A DNA stretch of 64,000 bases from Whalleya microplaca. Its lineage: Eukaryota; Ascomycota; Sordariomycetes; Xylariales; Xylariaceae. Positions within the stretch are counted from its first letter, which is position 1, and every line of letters starts with the position of its first letter. Below are positions 22,377-32,503 of this stretch, in pieces. Under the pieces are notes generated by a model. The model was given only the letters and a program-made list of their open reading frames with translations. It did not search any database and had not been told where the DNA came from. The position numbers and the translations under genes are program-made. The DNA lies in contig MU385800.1 of NCBI GenBank assembly GCA_022497155.1, forward strand, positions 1 to 64,000, given 5' to 3'.

Positions 22377-24089
22377 TTCCTCTATGTTGGAAGAGGAAAG
22401 TTCGTGTGTATACCGTTTTGCTACACAGGGAGGGAATGGAAATTAGAGATGCCTATAGCAGAGGTGGTTGTTCTCTGATATGGCGCAGAGGACAGGGTAT
22501 TGTGCTTATTCTGGTTGAGACTTCGCCGACACGCCCTGAATGGAAAGGGGATATCAGGTTTGACAGAGCGCTTGTAGGAATAAAGATCAAGTTCGCTCGG
22601 AACTCAGACAAGATAGAGGTCGAGATGTTCGTCATGAAAACGTTAGCACTTGACCATATAGTGATTGTAGTATCGTGAATTATCCCTTTAGGTTGCCTTA
22701 AACAGGGAGTGTTTAGCAATTGCCATTCCTGTTTTCGCATTCGCTTGGTTTTCGAGTACACGTGTTTACTCAAACGCTCACTTCCCTCTTCGGTTTCCAG
22801 CCCTCCGTCTCTCTACTGAGGAAAATTTGGCTCGGGTAGGCGGCAATGAGCACCAGTACCCGCGTGTGGACTTACGACGTAGTGACTTGGTTTAGTGTGT
22901 AATTTTGACCGAGCCGTAGAGCACGCAATAAGCTAGTCTTTATTCAATGGCAGGACCAAGAACTCGGTGGTCATGCAATCTAGGGTGTGCAAAATAGATA
23001 GGAGAATATAATATTGAGATGCTGGGAGATCTTGAATACGACATGGGTATGGGCACGCATGAGGATGTCCTTCATGCGTAGAACTAGTATAAAGCAACGA
23101 ATAATTGCCGTGATATACAAATGGCTGCCCTTAGAGCTTAGTATTCGTCGTGTTACTTTTAGTTTCTGTTAGATCCCTCGGGCATCTCGCTGGTGACGGT
23201 CAACCTGACTTCATCTATTTCCCGTAGTGACATGTGTTATAGAGTAAGCATGATGTTACACAATCTCTAACTTAACTTAAACGATGCGTAAGGGAACTAG
23301 AACTCTCAGTGTAGTATGAGGATAATAAACAAGGCATTCTAATAGCCATTTGCCAGTGTCTAGTTGAGCGAAGGGTATAGTACCAAGTGAACTAGACAAT
23401 ATAGAATATAATGAATATTAAAGCTAAAGCATTGTTTAGATATCTTAGCTTACGTAAAAACTCTATAATATCCTTACACCACGTGTCTGATATAGAGCTA
23501 TCTGTGGTAACCAATCATTGTGAACTAATTATCATGAATGATAGTTCCCATGGAACTGGGAATGCTACGTAGTATTACCATGCAGACGTTACTGTACAAG
23601 TTTTCACTTACTATTGAGAGTAGAGTATTGATCTCGCAATTCTGCCATGCATTGCATGACCTACCAGGTGTTCATAGACTCCGGTTTTAAAAAATTGCCA
23701 TAGCGGCGCGCGGCCCGATTTCGTGCTTGCGGATAACGATGAGGTGCTTGCGGATTCCAAATCTCCCACTCGGTTGACTTTCCACATCCGTCTCCAACAA
23801 CCCTTATTACACAATTGAATAATACATTGGGGAGACTCTGTAGCGATCTAGAGCAGGAATACCGTACACAATGAAGCTATGCCAAGGTTGCACCCATGTG
23901 CCAGTTTCGGGCGAAGACGTGTGGCCACCCTGCGCAATGCCTAGTGTTGGTTGCGCGACCAGAGAGTTATGGGGGGCGATCAATGGTATTAATTAGCCAC
24001 TGTGTATCGATGGAACATTGCTGCTTCTCTGCAGATGTCGCAATTTCGATCAATTTAGTCACCTCGGGTATCTAGAGTCTAGAGACGCC
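22377..24089. other. Intergenic region upstream of the MFS transporter
   Basis: These 1.7 kb show no recognisable gene. Base composition falls from the GC-rich left block to the AT-richer transporter region. The shared frames 22352-22678 (+) and 22453-22773 (-) do not look like protein. Confidence 0.5.
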
Positions 24090-26281
24090 ATGGCAGAACT
24101 AAAGAACACGGCCTCGGTCCGGCCCGAGTCACTATCGGGATCTGAGAAGCGGCCGGAGGAGGATACGGCTGATGCCACTGCAGTGAGGGAGCGCATTCTG
24201 CGGGAGCAGGAGCTCCAGAAAACGGAACCGCCAGTTCTCCCGATCATGACATTGTTCCGGGGATCGAAACAGCAGCAACGAGACCTCGACGAGATTGCCA
24301 CGCAGCCATCTGTCTTCGACGACCCGGCGACTGCCAGCTACTTCCGCCCTACCGATAAGTACGAGAACCTGCATCGATTCGATCCGAGTGCGCGATGGAC
24401 CTGGGCTGAGGAGCTGCCGCTTATCAACAAGTTGGACTGGAAGATTACGCTATGGGCTTGTATCGCATTTTTTGCCCTGGATCTGGACAGAGGAAACCTG
24501 ACTCAGGCGAATACGGACAACTTTTTGGAGGATTTGGGCATGTCTACTAACGGTGAGTGCTGGCGGAGCAATGTTTCTACATGGCAAAGACTAACCCTTA
24601 ACTATAGACTATAACCTGGGGAATACCGTATTTAGATTGGCATTTTTATGTGCCGAGCTGCCCTCTCAATTGGTTAGCAAGAAGCTAGGTACGCTCTCAT
24701 GATACTCTTCTGTCCTTTAAATATGGCTAACGCATCATGTAGGCCCTGACAGGTGGATTCCAACGATTATGTGCTTATGGAGTATTGTTGCGATATCGCA
24801 GTTCTGGCTGAGTGGTCGACCGAGCTTCCTGACCTGTAGAGTGCTGCTTGGATTATTACAGGGTGGTTTCATTCCAGATATTGTGTTGTACCTTGTGAGT
24901 AACTCGATATATGGTTCAAAACTTATGGCGTTCTAATATACTTGTCTAGTCCTACTTCTTTAAGGGTAGCGAACTTCCATTTCGATTGGCTCTTTTCTGG
25001 ACTACGCTGAAAATAGTCGATATTGTTGCTCCCATCCTCGCTTTCGGTATTCTACGACTCCGTGGCCATCACGGAAGAGAGGGATGGAGATGGCTATTCC
25101 TCATAGAAGGCCTTTTCACCCTCAGCACCGGTATTTGGTCTTGGTTCATGATGGCACCATCACCTACACAGACTCGATCCTGGTATCGCCCGAAAGGCTG
25201 GTTTACCGAGCGAGAGGAAGTTATTATGGTCAATAGGATTCTTAGGGATGATCCTTCCAAGGGTGACATGCATAACCGTCAAGCGGTCGACTTTAAGCTG
25301 CTATGGAAGTCTTTGTGCGACTATGACTTGTGGCCGATCTATATCATCGGGCTTATGTATGGCCTACCAGTCGGGCCACCAGATCAGTACCTCACACTGA
25401 CGCTCCGAGGCCTTGGATTTGATACCTTTACCTCCAATCTGCTCACCATCCCAACCCAGTTCTTCGGTATCTTCACTGTGAGTTTATACCTTTTGAACTT
25501 CAGGCCATACTAGAGGCTAATTATGAAACAAGATGCTCATTCTCACTTTTCTTTCGGAGACATGGAACGAGAGAGCTCTGATGGGGTTGTTCTCACAGAT
25601 CTGGATTCTGCCAAACATCATCGCCCTAGCTGTATTACCTAGCAGTACATCGTCCTGGGTGAAATATGCCGTGGTCACGATCTTGCTTGCGTATCCATAC
25701 CGTACGTCTATGTCTATACTGTTCACCATTCATGTATACTGTACTGACACAAAGGATAGCCCATGCTATGCAGGTCGGTTGGTGTAGTCGCAATTCGAAC
25801 ACAGTACGAACGCGGACTGTCTCGGCTGCAGTTTATAAGTAAGTGCTGACTTCTGGTCTGATATCGTACGAAAATGAAACTGATGATCTCGATAGCATGT
25901 TCGTACAAGTTTCCGGCATTGTGTACTCGAACATCTATCGTGCCGACGACAAACCTGATTGTACGTTCAATGTTGCTGAGCCACTGACAAACTCGAAGAC
26001 TTGTTTTGCTAACACGAGAACTGTCAGACCGCCGAGGCAATAGGCAGCTTGTTGCAATCTGCGCCGGTAATATTGTCATATATATACTCGTGAAGCTCTA
26101 TTACCTCCACCGCAATAAGCAAAGGGAGAAGGAGTGGGATCTTATGAGCAGAGATGTAAGCCCCCTCACTTAATAAATAAAATATAATAGGGAAGCTGAT
26201 ATGATCTAGGAACAACTTCACTATCTAGACACAACCACGGATTCGGGAAGTAAGAGAAAGGACTTCCGGTTCGCACACTAA
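24090..26281 (+). CDS. MFS transporter, Dal5-type anion:cation symporter (Soa1/YIL166C-like)
   Basis: Predicted plasma-membrane permease of 578 aa. Nine exons: 24090-24552, 24608-24688, 24743-24894, 24950-25477, 25533-25701, 25760-25838, 25896-25960, 26028-26155 and 26210-26281; all eight introns are 54-67 nt with GT-AG ends, and frames join cleanly. The first membrane helices carry [20 protein letters not shown] and then [20 protein letters not shown], with the MFS loop motif before [28 protein letters not shown] and [13 protein letters not shown] follow. The block [20 protein letters not shown] and [17 protein letters not shown] recall yeast YIL166C (Soa1), described as a transporter of sulfonates and inorganic sulfur compounds; other Dal5-family members carry allantoate, nicotinate or pantothenate. 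The substrate is therefore an inference. The gene is AT-richer than the housekeeping genes to its left and convergent with a D-amino-acid oxidase gene. Confidence 0.9.
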
Positions 26282-27798
26282 AAACTCGTTTGTGGCATGC
26301 ACTTGTATAGAGAGGGCACGTCAAGTCTACCACTCATGGCGGATGCTTATCATTTGGAAGGAGACTAGAGCAATAAAATGTGAGCTTCAGGAACAACCTT
26401 TCTACTATGACAATGCTTGAAGGGTAAAGAATCCTGGAGAACAGCTGGAAATATACGAGTAACTCTAGACAAAGAAGTATATAGTATTAGAAAAATAAAC
26501 TTATCCATGCATCATAAGATTTTATTCCTAACGAAGCAGAATCGCTAGATTCACTGTTTCCCATCTACTCTAATCTAAATATAGTGATGTGCTCATCTCT
26601 CACGCATAGATTCAAGTTGGCACTAGCCCTTTCATCCACAATTACTGCAGAAGCTTCGAGAGTTCATACGATTCAAGAGGATTTCCTTTTTGTAGAAGTA
26701 CTTAGGTCAATAGCATGGGGTTCAAAGAACTTACTCAGATCGAGGTAATCCTCCCTGAAAAGGCTGGAGTAGGTGATTTCGGCTATCATGATAGCTTCAA
26801 ACAAGGCGTTGCTGTCGAGAAGATCTTCAACATGAAAGTTACTTATATTTACCGATTACAATTAGTAAGGAGGTATATCAACTCCTAGGTGAAACATAGT
26901 GATTTTAGGCATCCCGCAACGTGGGAGCTAGGATCATACTACCTAGCACTAAGTCTGCGGCGGTAGAATGTGCCATGAGCTCTTCGTATGTAATGCGACC
27001 TTACAAACGCACGATCAATATGTATCTGGAAAAAAGATGGAGATATGATCTCACATACCCGCATCTATAGTGCAGATTCGGTGGAATTGTTAGCGTCTCC
27101 AATGTTAGAGGGACTGGAGTCGGTAATGTGGATATCGGCCCTATAAGTGACGAAACGGGTGCTACGTGGTTGTTCCCGATGGAGTCGGCAGTGTCGGGTG
27201 TCGAGAGACATTTTTGTTGAGTATAGAGTAGCCGCTCTTTTGGTAGGCTATCAGGGTTTATGAGTGTACCCTTCGTCACGTAAGTATAAAAAGAATTGCT
27301 TATTAAAAGTGTCGTAATGTATTCTGGCACACCTTAGCTAAGAGTATGAGGTGATAGTGGATAAGTAGCCACAGCGACTATAACATGAGTTTTGTGTTTC
27401 GCTATACAGGCTTTAGATCCGATCAATATATATATATGCTGGGCACAGCTGTTTAATTAATTATCACTCTGTTAAAGTCCTCAGTTGCAGACACTGCCTT
27501 GTCACTCCTTGTAGGGGTGAAGGTAATGGAAGACAACTAAACGGTTATCATCCTATAACATGTTATCTCTAATAACATTGTAACAAGCAATTCCGACTAC
27601 AGGAATACAGAACCTATGCTCAAAGAGTTTCTCTGGCTACACATCTCGTGTTTCTGACTTTTATATCCACCATTAATTGATATCCAACAACTTCAATGTG
27701 ACAATCGTCCATATCCATGTCGACAGCCCTATACCTGTTTATGAGGACATTTGGTACTTCCCATAAGGACTGTGGTGAGGATTACTTTTCTCTCGAAC
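26282..27798 (-). pseudogene. Convergent intergenic region with decayed minus-strand coding fragments
   Basis: Between the transporter and the D-amino-acid oxidase gene, three open stretches on the minus strand read like protein but are not joined by usable splice sites. They are 27001-27330 (LLYTQQKCLSTPDTADSIGN and on), 26905-26994 (ITYEELMAHSTAADLVLGSM, ending LAPTLRDA and a stop) and 26673-26831 (VEDLLDSNALFEAIMIAEIT and on). Upstream stops separate them. The simplest reading is one decayed gene running from about 27330 down to 26670. I do not recognise the family, and a live gene with unusual splicing is not excluded. Confidence 0.3.
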
Positions 27799-29224
27799 CT
27801 ACGACCCAGTCCGCTTCATGAAATGATCAACAGCATGCTTCGCCGTGCCCCTAAATAATTCATTAGCCAGATGCCGGCCCGGCGCACGTGTAGGGAATAG
27901 TCCACATACCACGAAGATTGATATCCCGTCCCACCAGCGCCATAGTTATGTATGACAAGCTTGCCATCGATCGTCTCGGGCTCCACCCTCGAGCCTCCTT
28001 TTCTACTCGCTAAATACCCATCAGAATCAAGTCAGCGAATCATGTAACTCTTCAAGTACTATCACATTATCGTGAACCAATGTGCAAAGAAGACTTACGT
28101 CGCAGCCCAACGGCATGATACACAACCTTTAAACCCTCGGGCAGCCCCAGCTCTGGCGCCAGCGCGCAACACCGCCTCTTAATGTCCTCGGCGAACTCCA
28201 GGTCGACTTCGCCGTTCCAATCGTTGTCCACGCGACAGCCGCCTAGGATCACGCCGCCGGACGGGTACCGTGGGAAGATGTACGTTGTGTCATTATCCAC
28301 GCGCCGGGGTGAGCGGAAGTACATTTTCTTCATCGGTCGGCTGGACTTGGGAGTTTCGACTAACATCACTTGACCCTATATTGAACCGGTAAGTATGAGA
28401 GCTTTGTGAGCTTCTTGTGTGTATATGGCCGTATTTCTGATGTATGGATGTTTACTGAAAGTGCCTCGAGGAGAGAAAGGGAAAGGCGGGTTACGTATGA
28501 ACGTAAAAACCTACCCTAGTGGGATACAAATCTGTGTCCTCGACGCCTTTCAAATGTCGTGACCCCAGCCCCGTGCAGTTGAAATACGCATCCGCGGGAA
28601 GGTCGTGGAATACCTGCCGGATATCCTCGAAGTTGGCTCTGCGCATCTCGATGTTGTTTTTGAGACACTGGACATTGAGCCTATACCACTTCTTAGCTCT
28701 CATCATCTCATAATACTCGAATCTCAAACTTTCATGCTTGAGAAAGGTGTTCACACATACCACGCAAGATAAGCCTGGGTATTAACCATGAAAGTCTCAA
28801 ACCCAAACCCAAAACAAGCCCCAGCCGGCAACTCCGCCCCCGGAATCTCGCCCACCCCGCCCACGAGCTCCTCGTACCAAATGCGCCCCGTGCCCTCGCT
28901 TAGGACCCCGGCCTGCTCTCTAGGGCGATCGAAGACGGCGCGGATGGGCATGCGGGTGATGCCGGCCTCGGGGACGGCGTCCGCGAGCGCGCCGAAGCGC
29001 GCGTACGTCTCGGCGTCCCAGGCCTCCTGCACGCCGTCGTCGGTCGCCGTCGACATCCAGTTCGCCCCGGCCCACGGCGAGCAGTACTCGATGCTGCGGT
29101 CGCCGGGGAAGAACTTGGCGGCGATGACGACGGCGGCGGTCGGGATGCGCTGCTTGAGCTCGAGCGCGGTGGTGAGACCGACGACGCCGGCGCCGAGGAC
29201 GACGATGTGCTTCTGTTCCGGCAT
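27799..29224 (-). CDS. DAO: D-amino-acid oxidase (FAD-dependent)
   Basis: It oxidises D-amino acids to imino acids with release of H2O2. Five exons: 28761-29224, 28515-28680, 28099-28375, 27910-28009 and 27799-27850 (introns 80, 139, 89 and 59 nt), giving 352 aa, a normal length. The dinucleotide-binding motif VVLGAGVVGLTTALEL starts at residue 8. YCSPWAGANW follows, then YFNCTGLGSRHL, and VGLRPSRKGGSRVEPE across the exon 3/4 junction, the conserved Arg block of the family. The C-terminal FAD motif HNYGAGGTGYQSSW is split by the last intron. The protein ends KHAVDHFMKRTGS: no SKL-type peroxisomal signal is present, although many fungal enzymes have one. Splice acceptors were chosen because only they restore these motifs. 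Confidence 0.95.
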
Positions 29225-30387
29225 TGTCTATGCGATAGAAAACACGAGATGAATTTTTATATATGACTAGTGCATATCACAGTCAATAAGCGCTTATTTA
29301 TATATAAGTATTATTATATTGGCTCCGTGATGTCGTTGCAGTCCACCGAGCCCGACGTTGTTGAGTCGGCCGGCTCCGGTTATGCTCTGAAGCGCCGATC
29401 GCGGCCCGATACATAGTCATAAACTTAGCTACATTTATTAGTCTCGGGTACTCCCATACTATACTTTGGTTGGTTACTGCGCCCACTAGCGTCGAACGAC
29501 GTTGAGCTGAATGCGGATGTCGTCTTACAGGTGAACCTTATAGATCGTGAGGCTGATAATTGGCAAGCGTCCGAGGTCGGGATGTATATGTACATTCAGC
29601 TGAGCTGAGGTAAGTAGTATGTCGTATAAATATGTGGTGTGATATGGTACAACGGAAAGGCTCGGCAAAGGCACTAGAGTTCGTATTGGAATAGTACGCA
29701 GAGCTTACACGGATAATACTAATACTGTCCATACTTGAAGCGACGTTGAGCAAATGCACCTGGGATATTAAAAATAAGACATATTCGATTTCTCATAGCG
29801 TTTGATGATTTCTTATAATTGGTTCGCTAGCTTGGAGCTATACTGTGGTTGAGTATATACTCGTATGCTATTGCTGACACATTTCATGTTCCACCATGAC
29901 GATACAATAGCAACCAATGTCCCGAGACTGATGTTATAGGGGAACCTCATTAAAGGTTACCTCCGACCAAAATGAACCATGTGATAGCTTCGGACATGCT
30001 GCTATCCCTGAATAGACTGCCTCTAGAACCTGTCTGCTACATGGAGGCTTGGATCATAGGGACCGTAGCTAAGATTCAGCGAGAGCGTGGGCCCTCTGTG
30101 TGTTGAAGTGTTGCTCTTGCCTCCTGTGAGGAGAATCATAGTATCCATTGGCCAGCCGTTCCAGTACTCCCCAATATGGAGTTCGTCCACAATCCAATGG
30201 CCAACATAGACTGGCTTAGATTCGACAGATCGACCAACAACCAATTGACGGTGTATGTATAGACTGGCATCGACCTTGTCTGAATGTACCATGAATCAGG
30301 CGAGAGAACAGAGAACTCCGAGTTCTGATGCCTTGCAAAATGCCATATCCCATATGTGAATATGTCCCGGTTTTTGCCTCTTTATCT
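29225..30387. other. Intergenic region, D-amino-acid oxidase to SNU23
   Basis: 1.16 kb with no certain gene. The minus frame 30023-30292 starts with ATG and gives 89 aa (MVHSDKVDASLYIHRQLVVG and on) that looks moderately protein-like, without a known motif. It may be a small gene or a relic. Confidence 0.35.
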
Positions 30388-31104
30388 TTACTTCTTTTTC
30401 GAGGTACCGAAACCCGTGATGCCCATAGCAGCCATCATGTCATCCTCTTCGTGTTCGCCTTCGATCCTCACATCATCGCCATACTCCACCTTGACCTTTT
30501 CGGCAGCCTCCCTCTCGGCTTTTTTCCTCGCCATCTCTTCCAGCCTCTTGACCCTCCTGGCCTCCCTCTCCTTGGCGTCCTCCTCCTCCCTGATCTCCAA
30601 TTTCTCCTTGAGCGTCGTCACAGCGGCGCGCTTCTGGTCCTGCAGACGCTCCCAGACCTCGACGATGCGCTGGTGCACCTCCTCGGCGCCGGCCTTCTTG
30701 ACCTCGCCGGTCTCGCCGATGTTGCGCAGGTGCTGCATGGAGTTGACGTGCTCGACCCACTGGATATTGTCCTTGAAGGTCAGGTCGCAGGCGGCGCAGT
30801 AGAAGCCGGCGCCGCGCCCGCGCTTGCCGACGCCCGCGCCGGCCGGCACCAGCGTCGTCTTGCCCACGTTCGCCTCCAGGTCGATGACGTCGCGCCGCGC
30901 CCGCGTCTGCTTCTCGTCGCCCGTCAGCGGCTTGTAGTATTTCTTGCCCGCCAGCTTCGCCTCGTACCGCGCCTTCGCCTCCTCTTTCTCCGTCGCCTCG
31001 CGCGTGCGAGCCTTCGACGCATATTCGTCCAGGTCGTACGTCCGTCGGAAGGAGGTGTCGGAGACGGGCGCGCCGCCGTAGGCGGAACCCTTTTTGTCTG
31101 ACAT
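30388..31104 (-). CDS. SNU23: U4/U6.U5 tri-snRNP protein Snu23 (ZMAT2 family)
   Basis: This is a splicing factor of the tri-snRNP that joins the B complex near the 5' splice site. It is a single exon of 238 aa, similar to human ZMAT2 (199). The N-terminus FRRTYDLDEYASKARTREA and the KPLTGDEKQTRARRDVIDLE block are family hallmarks. The matrin-type C2H2 finger is FYCAACDLTFKDNIQWVEHV followed by NSMQHLR (Cys103, Cys106, His119, His125). A long charged coiled coil (about 150-210) and an acidic tail ending MGITGFGTSKKK complete it. The start codon lies 395 bp from that of DPH5 on the other strand. Confidence 0.95.
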   Translation of the reverse strand: MSDKKGSAYGGAPVSDTSFRRTYDLDEYASKARTREATEKEEAKARYEAKLAGKKYYKPLTGDEKQTRARRDVIDLEANVGKTTLVPAGAGVGKRGRGAGFYCAACDLTFKDNIQWVEHVNSMQHLRNIGETGEVKKAGAEEVHQRIVEVWERLQDQKRAAVTTLKEKLEIREEEDAKEREARRVKRLEEMARKKAEREAAEKVKVEYGDDVRIEGEHEEDDMMAAMGITGFGTSKKK

Positions 31105-31499
31105 ATTGGCTCTTATTTTGTGAACAAAATCAGGTGGTTGGTATCGGTGAATAGCGCGTAGTGGATTTGCTGTCGTGATTTGTGGTAGTAAGTTAGGGAG
31201 ATCGAGCGTAGAGAGATGGAATGACGATGGTGCTTGGAGCGCGAATGCTCGGATGCGATTGAGAAACAGATGAGAGAAATTAAGTGGACCATATCATCAG
31301 CTCGATATGTTCATATCGCCCCACCATTCTATACCCCGCCGATTATGCAAATAGACGAGTGCTTATTTTCATATTCATGATTTTCATCTCATTATTTTCA
31401 TCGCAAGTCGTTGCTCACTCACATAAAATCCCCGCACAGTTCATCTCATATATTCAATTCAGATCTTCAAATCTACCATTTTCTCTATGTGGAGCTAAG
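31105..31499. promoter_or_regulatory. Bidirectional promoter SNU23 / DPH5
   Basis: 395 bp separate two divergent start codons, so both promoters and 5' leaders must share this space. No TATA box stands out; the right half is pyrimidine-rich (CTCATTATTTTCATC and CATCTCATATATTC) ahead of the DPH5 start. Confidence 0.6.
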
Positions 31500-32503
31500 A
31501 TGCTCTACCTCGTAGGCTTGGGTTTGTCTGATGAGACGGACATAACTGTCAAAGGGCTCGAGATCGTCAAAAAGGCCTCACGTGTCTACCTCGAGGCTTA
31601 CACGAGTATTCTCTTGGTAGATCAGTCTGTTTTGGTATGTAATACAGTATAAGTTCTCATGAATTCCAATTTGACTTGCTTTACATTCAACTAACGCTAA
31701 TGCTACAGTAGGAAAGTTACTATGGCCGATCTATAGTAGTGGCCGATCGGGAGATGGTCGAGTCTGGCAGTGATGAGATTCTTCGTGATGCGCAAACAGT
31801 CGATGTCGCATTCCTTGTAATCGGTGATCCATTTGGGTATGCGACTGACTGACAACATACCCTCCTTCCTCGAACTCGAATAGACTAACTTAGTTACAAT
31901 AGAGCAACCACGCACACCGATCTGGTTCTCCGCGCACGCGAACTCTCGATTCCTGTCCAAACAGTGCCCAATGCATCCATAATGTCGGGCATCGGTGCTA
32001 CCGGGCTGCAGCTGTACAACTTCGGGCAGACAGTCTCTATGGTCTTCTTCCTGGATAATTGGCGACCGGCTTCATTTTACGATCGCATTAAGGAGAACCG
32101 CTCGATTGGGTTGCATACGCTCGTACTACTGGACATCAAGGTCAAGGAGCAGAGCCTGGAGAACATGGCGCGAGGCAGAAAGATCTACGAACCCCCTCGA
32201 TACATGACGGTTGGGCAATGCGCACAGCAGATGCTCGAGGTCGAGGAGGACAAGAAGGAGGGCGTCTACGGACCGGATAGCCTGGCCATTGGCGCTGCGA
32301 GGGTCGGCGGCAGGACTGAGAAGTTCGTTGCCGGCACGTTAAAGCAGCTATGCGATACCGACGAAGCTCTGGGGCCACCGCTGCATAGCTTGGTGTTGCT
32401 GGGAAGGAGAGCGCACGAGCTGGAGAGGGATTATGCGCGCGAGTTTGCCGTCGATAAGGGGGTTTGGGACACGATCTGGGCCAAGGACTACGGCCAGCAA
32501 TAA
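31500..32503 (+). CDS. DPH5: Diphthine methyl ester synthase
   Basis: Dph5 is the SAM-dependent methyltransferase of diphthamide synthesis on elongation factor 2, acting in the cytosol. Exons are 31500-31634, 31712-31836 and 31903-32503 (introns 77 and 66 nt), giving 286 aa against about 300 in yeast. The protein starts [20 protein letters not shown] and continues [26 protein letters not shown] across the second junction, and [35 protein letters not shown] and [15 protein letters not shown] follow. The first intron ends at the TAG just before GAAAGTTAC; using the earlier CAG would put a stop in frame. Confidence 0.97.

Noticed and set aside
22352..22773. Overlapping frames downstream of the TFIIIC gene
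   Set aside because: They overlap the TFIIIC stop or its 3' region and lack protein-like composition or splice sites.
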